A stretch of DNA of 64,000 nt from Scytonematopsis contorta HA4267-MV1 (GCA_019359035.1 JAHHIC010000033.1:1-64000); one strand, 5' to 3'; counted from the first letter of the stretch, positions 9,055 to 17,844 are shown. Made by a program: numbers and translations. Notes: generated from the letters alone by a model not told the origin.

Positions 9055-9578
9055 GCAAAATACCGTTTTAACCAATAAAATTCAATAATCATAGACAGAA
9101 GAAATGGCAAGTTTTCGCATTTCACAATTGAATAGAAAATATATACTCAGGTATATCCTCAGATTATTGTTGTGAGGTAGATTTAAGTTATTAGCGGCAC
9201 AGATGTTCAACAACTAATAACTATAAGTAATTTTGCTAGCCAATAAACCAATTTCGACCTTATTTCTTAGGTATGGAAATTTTTCTAACCTAATCTGGAC
9301 TAACTTTTATCGCTTTGGTGAAGATACATTTCAAATAATGTCCCTTGCTATTATGCTTTTCTTCGCATACAAAGGTTAAGAGGAGGTTAGGAGTTCAATA
9401 TTCTTTACCGACTGGAAAAAAAGGTGAAATTATCAACTAATGAGTACTTTAGTCTGTTTAATAGAAACTGACTGCAAGTTTGTATTGGGGGTAATTTCAA
9501 AGTTAATTTCTAAGTGGCTGTAGAATCTGCTTTTTTTCAGTGAACTGACAATTAAAACTATCCCTATAAGGGTAGAGG
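9055..9578. other. 524-bp gap without a recognisable gene
   Basis: AT-rich space between the double HMA_2 gene and the P-type ATPase gene. It contains only short open frames with no family resemblance. I see no dispersed repeat, tRNA or clear hairpin. It is long enough to hold a promoter and leader for the ATPase gene, but I cannot point to one. Confidence 0.5.
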
Positions 9579-11906
9579 ATGTCTTGCAATTTTTTTGATA
9601 ATAATAGCAATTCATCTCCAACATTCAGTAATGTAGTTTCGTATGAGAGTAAAGCAATGGCACAACTTACGGTGGATCTACCATCCTCCTCAACCCAACT
9701 CCCTGTAGTTACCGCAACACCGACACCAAAAAATAATCTCAAAGTTGCCTACTCAAGTAAACCAGAACAACTAGCGGTTGTAGAACGTCCCAAAGTCGCA
9801 TACGCTGTAGTTCATGCGATTCCCGGGAGAATACGTTTTAGAATTCCTAGGGTGCGTAATACCGAGTATGCCCAACGCTTGCAAATATTGCTAGAAAGCA
9901 ATTCTTTGGTTAACAGCGTGAGAATCAAACCATCAGCAGCTTCAGTTGTTGTCACTTATAAAGCGAATAAAACTTCTGAAACCAAAGCTCGTTCCCATTT
10001 CGCTTATATTATTCAGACAGCAAATGACGAGGGAGTTGTTTTTATTTCCCCAACGAAGCTTTCCTCACAAGCTAATGAAACCGAAGAAAAACCACGCTTT
10101 AATATACCCCTATCGGTGATTGCAACTTCTTTAGCTCTGTTGAGTGGACCTTTGGGATTGGCTATTTCACCAATGTTTTTAGCGGGAACCATTGCTCTTG
10201 CTACTTTACCAGTTGCTAAACGCGCTGTGGAAGGTATTACCAACGAGCGCAAACTTAATATCGACTTCCTAGATTTTATGGCAATTGCCATAACAACTGT
10301 TCAAGGACAGTTCCTCACACCAGCATTAATGTTGAGTTTAATCGACTTGGGTGAGAATATCCGCGAACGTACAGCACGTTCATCTGCACAGCAAACCCTT
10401 GATTTAATGGGTTCTTTGGGACAATTCGCTTGGGTAGAACGCGATGGAGTAAAAACCCAAATCCCTATTCAACAAGTGCAAGCAGGGGATACAGTCATTG
10501 TTTACCCAGGAGAACAAGTACCTGTAGACGGAGTTATTCTCCAAGGTAAAGCGCTACTGGACGAGCAAAAACTCACTGGTGAATCTGTACCCGTGATGAA
10601 ACATAAAGGTGAGAATGTCTATGCTTCCACCTTAGTCAGAGAAGGACAGGTTTACATCAAAACAGAAAGAGTAGGGGATGAGACTTGTGCTGGACAAAGC
10701 ATCAAATTAATCCAACAAGCACCTATCCACGATACTCGCATGGAAAACCATGCAGTCAAAATTGCTGACCGTGCAGTACTGCCAACATTGTTGCTGGGTG
10801 GCACAGTATTTGCTTTGACTCGTAACCCAGCAAGAGCAGCTAGCATCTTAACTTTAGACCTTTGTACTGGAATCCGTGTATCTATTCCCACAACTGTTTT
10901 AGCAGCATTGAGTTACGCAGCACGACGCGGTATTCTCATTCGTAGCGGACGTGCATTAGAACTACTTGCAGAAATTGATACCGTTGTCTTTGATAAAACT
11001 GGTACACTAACCCAAGGGGAAGTAGCAGTCGTCGGTGTCGAAAGCTTCCAAGCAGATGTACCATCAATGCGCGTTCTCGCATTAGCCGCAGCAGCCGAAA
11101 AACGTTTAACGCACCCAGTAGCAGAAGCAGTAGTGCGCTATGCTGAAGGTCAAAAAGTTGAAAATTTACCCCGTGGAGAGTGGAATTATCAACTGGGACT
11201 TGGTGTAGAAGCAGAAATCGATGGTGAAAAAGTCTATGTTGGTAGCGAACGCTTCCTGCGTCAACAAGAAATAGACATGTCACCTTTAGAAGGAAAAGAA
11301 CAAGCACCATCTGCAATTTATGTTGGTGACAATGAGCGCTTATTGGGTATAATAGAATATAGTGATTTACTTCGCCCAGAAAGCCGGAAAGTGATTAATG
11401 CGCTGTTAACGGTTGAAGGTGTGGAAGTCCACATGCTAACCGGAGACAACAAGCGGACAGCAAAAGCAGTAGCCGCACAACTTGGTATTACCCCCAAATA
11501 TACCCACGCAGAAGCTTTTCCAGAACAAAAAGCAACAGTTGTTCGTAAACTACACGAACAAGGTAAAACAGTTGCATTTGTTGGTGACGGAATAAATGAT
11601 TCTCCAGCGTTAGCTTACGCTGATGTGTCAGTCTCTTTTGCGAGTGGTTCTGATGTTGCTCGTGAAACCGCTGACGTAGTGTTGATGGAGAACAACTTGA
11701 ATAGTTTGCTGGAAGCGATAGAAATCGCTCGTCAAGCTAAAAAATTAATTGGTCAAAACACCAATATGATTGTTGTTCCCAACGTAGCTGCACTCGCAGT
11801 TGCTGTGTTATTTGGTTTGAACCCCTTAGCTGCAACAGTAGTCAATAATGGCTCCACCGTAGCAGCAGGACTTAATGGTTTACGACCAATGATGAAAAAA
11901 GGGTAA
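9579..11906 (+). CDS. P-type ATPase with N-terminal HMA_2 domain, no CPx motif
   Basis: A 775-residue P1B-like ATPase. An HMA_2 domain lies at about residues 75-145 (AVVHAIPGRIRFRIP). The actuator domain carries TGES near residue 333, the phosphorylation site is DKTGTLT (Asp near 470), an HP motif is seen in LTHPVAEA, and the hinge is GDGINDSP near 670. The transport-site helix reads LDLCTGIRVSIPT: one Cys near 428 followed by Thr-Gly, not the Cys-Pro of metal-transporting P1B pumps. The last helices contain NPLAATVVNNGSTV. The cargo therefore cannot be inferred from motif class. Start ATG 9579 has AAGGG about 7 bases upstream; ATG 9657 is an alternative. Neighbours share the HMA_2 domain or are DUF5132. 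Confidence 0.9.
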   Translation: MSCNFFDNNSNSSPTFSNVVSYESKAMAQLTVDLPSSSTQLPVVTATPTPKNNLKVAYSSKPEQLAVVERPKVAYAVVHAIPGRIRFRIPRVRNTEYAQRLQILLESNSLVNSVRIKPSAASVVVTYKANKTSETKARSHFAYIIQTANDEGVVFISPTKLSSQANETEEKPRFNIPLSVIATSLALLSGPLGLAISPMFLAGTIALATLPVAKRAVEGITNERKLNIDFLDFMAIAITTVQGQFLTPALMLSLIDLGENIRERTARSSAQQTLDLMGSLGQFAWVERDGVKTQIPIQQVQAGDTVIVYPGEQVPVDGVILQGKALLDEQKLTGESVPVMKHKGENVYASTLVREGQVYIKTERVGDETCAGQSIKLIQQAPIHDTRMENHAVKIADRAVLPTLLLGGTVFALTRNPARAASILTLDLCTGIRVSIPTTVLAALSYAARRGILIRSGRALELLAEIDTVVFDKTGTLTQGEVAVVGVESFQADVPSMRVLALAAAAEKRLTHPVAEAVVRYAEGQKVENLPRGEWNYQLGLGVEAEIDGEKVYVGSERFLRQQEIDMSPLEGKEQAPSAIYVGDNERLLGIIEYSDLLRPESRKVINALLTVEGVEVHMLTGDNKRTAKAVAAQLGITPKYTHAEAFPEQKATVVRKLHEQGKTVAFVGDGINDSPALAYADVSVSFASGSDVARETADVVLMENNLNSLLEAIEIARQAKKLIGQNTNMIVVPNVAALAVAVLFGLNPLAATVVNNGSTVAAGLNGLRPMMKKG

Positions 11907-11936
11907 CGGTTGACGGTTGACAGTCAACAGTCAGCA
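11903..11936. repeat. GTTGAC / GTCAAC repeat
   Basis: Short inverted arrangement of GGTTGAC units followed by GTCAACAGTC directly after the ATPase stop codon. It is one member of the GTTGAC family scattered through the window and may form a terminator hairpin. Confidence 0.7.
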
Positions 11937-12036
11937 ATTCCCAAAACTATTCCATCAGCGAGATGAGATAGACTTCCCAACTAGTTTAGACTAGAAAACT
12001 TGACTTAAATTATTCGTTTGATAGAGGTAAAATATC

Positions 12037-12327
12037 ATGGCACCTAAAATTACTGATTTCGTTGAAGATGCAGGAGCTCCTGGAATTATTGCTGGTATTG
12101 GAGCGGTTCTTTTGGCTCCAGTTTTGATTCCTGTTATCGCTGGTGTTGGCAAACCCGTTGCTAAATCTGTGATTAAAGGTGGTCTCTTTGTTTTCGAGAA
12201 AAGCAAAGGAGCTTTTGCGGAACTAGGCGAAACATTTGAGGATATTGTAGCAGAAGCACGAGCAGAAATGGCCGAAGCGAAACAGTTACCTGCTGGTGAT
12301 GTGACTGTTGATGCGATGTCTGAATAG
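12037..12327 (+). CDS. DUF5132 family protein
   Basis: A 96-residue protein with a Gly/Ala/Val-rich hydrophobic segment (IIAGIGAVLLAPVLIPVIAG, residues 15-34) and an acidic amphipathic C-terminal helix (ETFEDIVAEARAEMAE). This matches the DUF5132 pattern, small single-span proteins often encoded beside HMA_2-domain proteins in cyanobacteria. A GAGGT ribosome site sits 8 bases before ATG 12037. Between two HMA_2 genes, it probably belongs to the same membrane complex or pathway. No biochemical role is known to me. Confidence 0.8.
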   Translation: MAPKITDFVEDAGAPGIIAGIGAVLLAPVLIPVIAGVGKPVAKSVIKGGLFVFEKSKGAFAELGETFEDIVAEARAEMAEAKQLPAGDVTVDAMSE

Positions 12328-12370
12328 GTGTTGACGGTTGACGGTTAACGGTTAACTGTTGACTGTTGAC
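12328..12370. repeat. GTTGACGGTTAAC repeat
   Basis: Several GTTGAC and GTTAAC units in a row directly after the DUF5132 stop codon. Member of the dispersed GTTGAC family. Confidence 0.7.
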
Positions 12371-12491
12371 CAAAACAGCTCGTAGTTTGCAACTAAATGA
12401 TTGTTCAATTGCGAATTGCGACTTGCAAATTGCAAATTCCTGAGGTGTTTTGAGTTTTGAGTTTTGAATTGTTTTTTTGGAGGGTGGTCGC

Positions 12492-13073
12492 GTGTTGACA
12501 AATGGTTATTATGGTACTCTTACTACGATGCCAAAGTTTATGGCAAAAGCATCTGGTGAGTCTTTTTCCCAACCTATAGCTACTAAAGTTATCAGCGCTA
12601 CCCCAGGAAGACTGCGGTTAAGGGTTAATTCTGCTAATCGTCAGCCAGAAAAAATACAACGCATTGCTGATGCATTAGAAGCTCATAGTAGTGTAAACCA
12701 GGTGCGTACTAATATCCATCACGGTAGTATTACTATCGAGCATGGTAAAGAAGAAGGCAATTTGGAGTCGGTTTTGGCTGCGCTGCGAGATTTAGGTATT
12801 ATCTTTCGTGATATTACTGAGGGTAAATCTGAAGCTGCAGACCAAGTATCAACGGCCGCTTTTGATTTTAATAAACAAATTAAATTGGCTACTAATGGTA
12901 GAGTTGATATGCGTATCCTCTTTCCGATAGGGTTAGCAACTTTATCTGTCCGACAGCTACTTGCTAAGGGGTTGCAGTTAGATATTATTCCTTGGTATGT
13001 GTTAGCTTGGTATTCTTTTGATAGCTTTCTTAAGCTTCATGCTGGAAGTCAGTCTGAACCAAAAAACGAATAG
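12492..13073 (+). CDS. Short HMA_2/CoBaHMA-type membrane protein
   Basis: With the GTG start at 12492 the product has 193 residues. This start is chosen because GGAGG lies 8 bases upstream; the in-frame TTG at 12477 would overlap that site. One HMA_2-like domain covers about residues 30-105 (KVISATPGRLRLRVNS), with the G-R-x-R strand but no CxxC. The C-terminal part holds one or two hydrophobic segments (ILFPIGLATLSVRQLLAKG and LDIIPWYVLAWYSF), so the domain is membrane-tethered. It ends the group of four HMA_2/DUF5132 genes, and shared domain type suggests they act together. Ligand and role unknown. Confidence 0.8.
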   Translation: MLTNGYYGTLTTMPKFMAKASGESFSQPIATKVISATPGRLRLRVNSANRQPEKIQRIADALEAHSSVNQVRTNIHHGSITIEHGKEEGNLESVLAALRDLGIIFRDITEGKSEAADQVSTAAFDFNKQIKLATNGRVDMRILFPIGLATLSVRQLLAKGLQLDIIPWYVLAWYSFDSFLKLHAGSQSEPKNE

Positions 13074-13085
13074 AAAACCCCAAGA

Positions 13086-13127
13086 ACCCCACCCCCAACC
13101 CCCTCCCCGCAAGCGGGGAGGGGGCTA
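13086..13127. repeat. CCCCTCCCC/GGGGAGGGG hairpin repeat
   Basis: Same family as 1876-1920, in the opposite orientation (CCCCACCCCCAACC first). Placed just after the last HMA_2 gene, so it is a likely terminator. Confidence 0.8.
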
Positions 13128-13203
13128 AGATTTGATTTGTAATATTTTCTCAATAATTAATTAGTAATCAATAATTTAACTATTTTGATACCTAATTAAA
13201 ACA

Positions 13204-13230
13204 GTAGAGACGCCATTAATGGCGTCTCCA
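13204..13230. repeat. GTAGAGACGCC palindrome
   Basis: A 26-base palindrome (GTAGAGACGCCATTAATGGC and its arm), a variant of the GTAGAGACG family with different inner bases. Confidence 0.75.
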
Positions 13231-13297
13231 AAATGGTGTATTCAAATTTAGCTGCAATAACCGACTTTATCTTTTTATATCTCTAAAGACGAAGCCA

Positions 13298-13447
13298 CTA
13301 TGAATTTTTTTGTAACCAATCTATCAAGTCTTGTTCTTTAGAAAAGCTTAGCAGCGCTTCTGATAGTTCTACTATTTCATTACCTGATAAATCTAATATC
13401 CGTTCTGGTTCGTTGGTACTGTTGAAATTTCTCTGATTATAGGGATA
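13298..13447 (-). pseudogene. Remnant: C-terminal end of an Rpn/DUF4351-like protein
   Basis: The minus strand reads PERILDLSGNEIVELSEALL followed by an aromatic, acidic tail DLIDWLQKNS and a TAG stop. Such a Leu-rich, LSEALLxF-type ending with DLxxWL is typical of the C-terminus of Rpn-family PD-(D/E)XK proteins (DUF4351) that are abundant in cyanobacteria. The frame is closed by a stop just upstream (about 13450) and has no start, so only the last 45 or so residues remain. Family assignment is from pattern memory and is moderate. Confidence 0.45.
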
Positions 13448-13558
13448 TTATTTTTGATAATTTCTAGGTTTGTGGCACTCTAGAAATATCCACATCAATA
13501 AGTCGGTGCAATAGTAATTTATGCTTGTTGTATGCACCTTCTAACCCAGTGAGTGACC

Positions 13559-14632
13559 ATGAAAAAGCTGATTAATGACCCTCTAGACATTGTGCGCGAA
13601 AGTCTTGAGGGTATGGCAGCGGCTCATCCTGATTTAATTAAAGTCAATCTTGACCCTGCCTTTATCTATCGAGCCGATGCGCCTGTTACGGGTAAAGTAG
13701 CAATTATTTCAGGTGGTGGCAGTGGTCACGAACCTCTACACACTGGCTATGTTGGTAAGGGTATGCTTGATGCTGCTTGTCCTGGTGAGATTTTTACTTC
13801 CCCTACCCCCGACCAAATGTTGGGAGCTACGCATAAGGTGGATGGAGGGGCGGGTATCCTTTATATCGTCAAAAATTACAGTGGCGATGTCATGAACTTT
13901 GAAATGGCGATGGAACTAGCCAGAAGTGAGGATATTCGTATATTGAGTATTTTGATTGATGATGATGTGGCGGTAAAAAACAGCCTTTATACTCAAGGAC
14001 GTCGTGGCGTGGGTACTACGCTACTTGCGGAAAAAATCTGTGGGGCTGCAGCGGAACAAGGTTATAGCCTAAAAGATATATCACATTTATGTCGCCGTGT
14101 CAATATCAATGGACGTAGTATGGGAATGGCTCTAACTTCTTGTACCACACCTGCCAAAGGAACGCCTACATTTGAAATAGGCGAGCAGGAAATAGAAATG
14201 GGTATAGGCATTCATGGTGAACCAGGGCAAAAACGCATGACTTTAAAATCGGTAGACGAGATTACAGAAATGATGGCGCTATCGATTATAGAAGATTTAT
14301 CCTACAGGCGTACCGTGCGTGAGTGGGATGAAGATAAAAGCGAATGGCAAGAAGTGGAGCTTATTAATCCCCCATTTCAAAAAGGCGATCGCCTGCTTGC
14401 TTTAGTAAACAGTATGGGTGGAACTCCTCTGGCTGAACTCTACATCGTTTATCGGAAATTGGCGGAAATTTGCCAGAAGCAGGGGTTGCAAATCGTGCGA
14501 AACCTAATAGGACCGTATGTCACTTCGTTAGATATGCAAGGTTGCTCAATAACTCTGTTGAAGTTAGACGATGAAATGATTCGACTATGGGATGCACCCG
14601 TAAACACGCTTAGTTTGCGTTGGGGGTTATAA
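13559..14632 (+). CDS. dhaK: Dihydroxyacetone kinase subunit DhaK
   Basis: Substrate-binding subunit of the PEP-dependent dihydroxyacetone kinase; it binds the sugar covalently through a histidine. ATG 13559 (357 residues, [18 protein letters not shown]) is chosen over the GTG two codons earlier because DhaK proteins begin MKKLIND. Visible motifs are [10 protein letters not shown] (phosphate and hydroxyl contacts) and IGIHGEPGQ with the substrate-binding His near residue 219. dhaL starts on the base after the dhaK stop codon, so the two are translationally coupled. The phosphoryl donor DhaM is encoded 4 kb downstream. Confidence 0.96.
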   Translation: MKKLINDPLDIVRESLEGMAAAHPDLIKVNLDPAFIYRADAPVTGKVAIISGGGSGHEPLHTGYVGKGMLDAACPGEIFTSPTPDQMLGATHKVDGGAGILYIVKNYSGDVMNFEMAMELARSEDIRILSILIDDDVAVKNSLYTQGRRGVGTTLLAEKICGAAAEQGYSLKDISHLCRRVNINGRSMGMALTSCTTPAKGTPTFEIGEQEIEMGIGIHGEPGQKRMTLKSVDEITEMMALSIIEDLSYRRTVREWDEDKSEWQEVELINPPFQKGDRLLALVNSMGGTPLAELYIVYRKLAEICQKQGLQIVRNLIGPYVTSLDMQGCSITLLKLDDEMIRLWDAPVNTLSLRWGL

Positions 14633-15271
14633 ATGGTCACGAAACAACACATTTTCCAGTGGTTGCACCGATACACGTTGATGTTAGAGCAAAATAAAGA
14701 CTATCTAACAGACTTAGATGCAGCTATTGGAGATGCTGACCACGGTTTAAATATGGACCGTGGGTTTAAAAAGGTAATGAAACAATTGCCACAAGTATCT
14801 GACCAAGATATTGGTGGTATTTTAAAAGCTGTTAGCATGACACTAATTTCCAGCGTCGGAGGTGCTAGCGGTCCACTTTACGGTAGTTGGTTTTTGCGAG
14901 CTAGTTCTGTGGTCTCTGGTAAGCAAGAACTCGATGAGGAGGATATGCTACACCTAATGGAAGCAGGGTTAGATGGTGTAATTGGTCGCGGAAAAGCCCA
15001 ACTGGGGGATAAAACAATGGTAGATGTGTTAAATCCAGCAGTTGATGCTTTTGGACGAGCAGTTGTCAGCGGTAAAGATATGCTGGAAGCTATGGAACAA
15101 GCTGTAAACGCAGCAGAACAAGCCATGAAAGACACTAAGTCCATGCAAGCAAAAAAAGGCCGCGCTAGTTACTTAGGAGACCGCAGTCTGGGACATCAAG
15201 ACCCAGGAGCAACTTCTTGCTATTTTATGCTTAAGAGCTTGTTCAAAACGCTGTCTTGTCCAGACGATTAA
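14633..15271 (+). CDS. dhaL: Dihydroxyacetone kinase subunit DhaL
   Basis: The 212-residue ADP-binding subunit that passes a phosphoryl group from DhaM to dihydroxyacetone held by DhaK. The Mg-binding motif is DAAIGDADHGLNMDRG (about residues 29-44) with the Asp residues that hold two Mg ions around a tightly bound nucleotide. The later GGASGPLYG and LGHQDPGATS segments are also typical. It begins directly after the dhaK stop codon, with no intervening base. Length is normal for PTS-dependent DhaL. Confidence 0.96.
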   Translation: MVTKQHIFQWLHRYTLMLEQNKDYLTDLDAAIGDADHGLNMDRGFKKVMKQLPQVSDQDIGGILKAVSMTLISSVGGASGPLYGSWFLRASSVVSGKQELDEEDMLHLMEAGLDGVIGRGKAQLGDKTMVDVLNPAVDAFGRAVVSGKDMLEAMEQAVNAAEQAMKDTKSMQAKKGRASYLGDRSLGHQDPGATSCYFMLKSLFKTLSCPDD

Positions 15272-15307
15272 GTAGAAAAAAAAGCAATTTGTATTTTTGA
15301 TTTGATT

Positions 15308-16594
15308 ATGGTTACCAGGGTGTACTATTTACTACAAAAATATTCCAGAGACGCGATATGTAGAGACGCGATATGTAGAGACGCGATTAATCGCGTCTCT
15401 ACGTTTTTGATTGTTGTTCTTATTTGTTTTTTGTTTATTTATTTTAATTATAATAATGCGCTGGCTTTCTCTCCTTCCTCAGATTATCAACCGATTCAAG
15501 TTATTGATGGTGCTGGACTATATCAAAAAAAATTAAATCAAGGGAACGTTGCATATTTGCAAGTTATTAACCTACGGAAAATGAAAATAGACCAGTTGGT
15601 TAGTGAAGTAGATAATATGGGGATAAATCAAGGCAAATATTATCAGGGAGAAGGAAGATATTACAGTCCATTTTTTGAAAGAAAATTATATTCTCCCATC
15701 ACAGAAGAATATAAACAGCTTTATGGGGATACAGTTTTTTCTATTATAAACTGCTCTTTTTTTGAACAATATAAATCTAGCTCACAATTATCTTTCCCTG
15801 TCAAACTAAATGGGAAAGTTATCTCAGCAGGTAATAGTCCTTATGGTCCCGTAAAAAAACCAGCAGATAAATATTATAGTAATATCCGCCTAAAAGTATT
15901 GGTTTGGGATGACAAACAAGCTTATATTACTGATTATAACCCAGCGACTGGTGTGCCATTGAATCAAAAAAATGTTCAAAATGCAATTGTTACTTATAAA
16001 TACAGCGACCATCCATCAAAAGTTTTAGCCAAAAATCAAGTAAATAAGTTTCATGTAATTGGTACTTTGAGTAAAGATAGAGCAAAAGGAGACGAATTAT
16101 TATTAATAGTTACAGTCAATCGAGCGAATTTGGATGATTCCGCAAATTTGTTACGTAAATTAGGGGTAAAAAGCGATATTATCACTATCGATGGGGGTAC
16201 TTCTACTTTTATTTTTAATTCAAAACAAGGAAATATTCTGTTACCCCAAACTGGTAACTTAGGAGATAATCCAACTGTAAGAAATCTTCCCCATTATCTA
16301 GGATTTCGTAGCAAGAATAAAAATAATTCCTCTCCAAAAATATTTGTGAATCAACCGACAAATAAGGTGCAAATCCCAAACAATAAACCTTATCTAATTT
16401 TGTGGAGAGATAATTTGGATGGGGATGTGAGAATTGATTTATATGATAAAGAAAAACGAATACAAGAAATTTCCCGTCGCACTCCCAGTAATGGTGTTTT
16501 TGAGTGGATACCGCGCATTCCGGTTAAGGATGGTTATGTGATTCGTGTTTCTAGCCTCAAGGATAAAAATATTTTTGGCTCGCTAGACCTGTAA
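15308..16594 (+). CDS. Phosphodiester glycosidase (DUF2233/NAGPA-like) family protein
   Basis: A 428-residue predicted exported protein. The domain at about residues 50-335 shows the DUF2233 pattern: a strand with IINCSFFE, later IIGTLS-like segments and the family signature ITIDGGTSTFIF close to the domain end. Relatives are phosphodiester glycosidases acting on N-acetylglucosamine phosphodiesters, or are of unknown substrate. A membrane/signal segment (FLIVVLICFLFIYFNY) lies unusually far in, at about residues 33-48, because a GTAGAGACG repeat occupies the N-terminal coding stretch. The real start may be a TTG near 15406 just after the repeat; no good ribosome site supports either start. 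A C-terminal region of about 90 residues (TNKVQIPNNKPYLILWRD) looks like a separate beta domain. Confidence 0.75.
   Translation: MVTRVYYLLQKYSRDAICRDAICRDAINRVSTFLIVVLICFLFIYFNYNNALAFSPSSDYQPIQVIDGAGLYQKKLNQGNVAYLQVINLRKMKIDQLVSEVDNMGINQGKYYQGEGRYYSPFFERKLYSPITEEYKQLYGDTVFSIINCSFFEQYKSSSQLSFPVKLNGKVISAGNSPYGPVKKPADKYYSNIRLKVLVWDDKQAYITDYNPATGVPLNQKNVQNAIVTYKYSDHPSKVLAKNQVNKFHVIGTLSKDRAKGDELLLIVTVNRANLDDSANLLRKLGVKSDIITIDGGTSTFIFNSKQGNILLPQTGNLGDNPTVRNLPHYLGFRSKNKNNSSPKIFVNQPTNKVQIPNNKPYLILWRDNLDGDVRIDLYDKEKRIQEISRRTPSNGVFEWIPRIPVKDGYVIRVSSLKDKNIFGSLDL
15348..15402. repeat. GTAGAGACGCGAT partial repeats and palindrome
   Basis: Two partial copies of AGAGACGCGATATGT followed by a full palindrome of the GTAGAGACGCGATTAATCGC family. 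The tract is open in the frame of the next gene and would encode RDAICRDAICRDAINRVST. Confidence 0.85.
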
Positions 16595-16687
16595 ATAATA
16601 GACATCTCCGTCCAAAAACAAGGAACACTTTGTTTAATTAATAAGTCAACTTTGTGTCCCAGTGTTTATTTAAAGGAAATTCTATTT

Positions 16688-17131
16688 ATGTTTTTCAAAC
16701 GTACAGCTGCATCTGCGGCTATTTTTGCATTTCTAGGAGTTGCTACTGTCGCTATTCCCATAATTACTTTCACTGTAGCACCACAAGTCGCCTTCGCTAA
16801 TCAGACATTTACCGGACGCGGAACCTTTGTATTCAGAGGAAAAACACTTAAGATTACTAGCGTCAATTACCAAACTGAAGGAAAGTTGGTAAGTATAGTA
16901 GTCAATTTGAGCAATGGACAGAAAATGCTGTTGACAGGAGAACCACGCAAGTCCAACGGAAAAACTGTCTTAATAATTAATAGTGGTGGTTTTGGACTAA
17001 ATCGCGAAAATCATCAAGCTGATATTAGCGGTAAGCTAAATCTGAATTTAGTTAAAAATCGTCTCCGTAGCCTTAATGGTTCGATAGTGTTTGACTCGCA
17101 GCCTATCTCGATAAACTTTACATCCAACTAA
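16688..17131 (+). CDS. Hypothetical secreted protein
   Basis: A 147-residue protein from ATG 16688, which has AAAGGA about 11 bases upstream; the longer frame from 16652 lacks this. A clear signal peptide (MFFKRTAASAAIFAFLGVAT, then a hydrophobic run) ends with a cleavage site after AFA near residue 38. The mature part is a small beta-rich domain starting NQTFTGRGTFVFRGK with many Asn, Gly and Lys residues. I do not recognise the family. It resembles short cyanobacterial periplasmic proteins of unknown role. Confidence 0.7.
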   Translation: MFFKRTAASAAIFAFLGVATVAIPIITFTVAPQVAFANQTFTGRGTFVFRGKTLKITSVNYQTEGKLVSIVVNLSNGQKMLLTGEPRKSNGKTVLIINSGGFGLNRENHQADISGKLNLNLVKNRLRSLNGSIVFDSQPISINFTSN

Positions 17132-17146
17132 AATTCAACTCAAAAA

Positions 17147-17190
17147 ACCCCACCCCCAACCCCCTCCCCGTTTACGGAGAGGGGGCTACG
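17147..17190. repeat. CCCCTCCCC hairpin repeat, forward copy
   Basis: Starts CCCCACCCCCAACCCC and has an imperfect hairpin (CTCCCCG, loop, CGGAGAG). It directly follows the secreted-protein gene and may terminate it. A second copy in opposite orientation lies 70 bases further on. Confidence 0.8.
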
Positions 17191-17258
17191 ACTCATTATG
17201 ATGAATTCTCTCAAAAATACAAAAACAACCATTCTTATTTCTTTTTTTTATTTCTTTT

Positions 17259-17305
17259 CGTAGCCCCCTCCCCGCGTGCGGGGAGGGGGTTGGGGGTGGG
17301 GTTTC
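17259..17305. repeat. CCCCTCCCC hairpin repeat, inverted copy
   Basis: Reverse-orientation partner of 17147-17190 (GTAGCCCCCTCCCCGCG...). The two copies could pair into one long hairpin enclosing the AT-rich 17191-17258 stretch. Confidence 0.8.
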
Positions 17306-17406
17306 TTATACAGGCATGAGAAAGATGTTGGTGTTTCTGTTGCAAGTGGTGATAGGTCTACTATATTAGAAGTGAAAATTTAACCAGGCTCACCTATCGT
17401 TACAGT

Positions 17407-17844
17407 ATGAAAAATATCTTATTTCTCTGTACAGGAAATTACTACCGAAGTAGATATGCGGAACACCTGTTCAATCATCTAGCATCTAAGTCAGGATTAG
17501 ATTATAAAGCTGACTCACGAGCTTTGGCACTAGAAAGGGGTATAAATAATGTTGGTGCTATTTCTCATTACACAATCAAGGAACTTAGCAACAAAGGTAT
17601 AAATCTTAAGGATGACGAGCGTTTTCCCCAACAGGCAATCCTAGAAGATTTTATGAAAGCGGATATGGTAATTGCGCTTGATGACACAGAACATCGTCCC
17701 TTAATGTTAGAGCGTTTTCCTGAGTGGACAGATAAAATAGAGTACTGGCTAATTCATGATGTACATCTTACTTCAGCTACAATAGCCCTTGGAGAGATAG
17801 AAAAAAAAGTAGTGCAACTGATAGAAAAATTAAAACACTCGTAA
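17407..17844 (+). CDS. Low-molecular-weight protein tyrosine phosphatase family protein
   Basis: A 145-residue cytoplasmic protein with the phosphate loop CTGNYYRSR (Cys8 nucleophile, Arg14), the C-x5-R signature of low-molecular-weight phosphatases and arsenate reductases. The usual Asp-Pro acid pair near the C-terminus is replaced by HDVH (Asp about 119), so catalytic strength is uncertain. The N in the loop and following Tyr-Tyr are atypical of arsenate reductase. Neighbours give no substrate. Confidence 0.8.
   Translation: MKNILFLCTGNYYRSRYAEHLFNHLASKSGLDYKADSRALALERGINNVGAISHYTIKELSNKGINLKDDERFPQQAILEDFMKADMVIALDDTEHRPLMLERFPEWTDKIEYWLIHDVHLTSATIALGEIEKKVVQLIEKLKHS

Noticed and set aside
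10936-11316. A 126-codon minus-strand frame inside the P-type ATPase gene
   Set aside because: It is a shadow of the ATPase frame, Leu/Val/Arg-rich and without a plausible start signal.
7777-11906. Reading the HMA_2 ATPase as a copper or zinc exporter
   Set aside because: Neither the CxxC of classical HMA domains nor the CPC/CPH/SPC transport motif is present.
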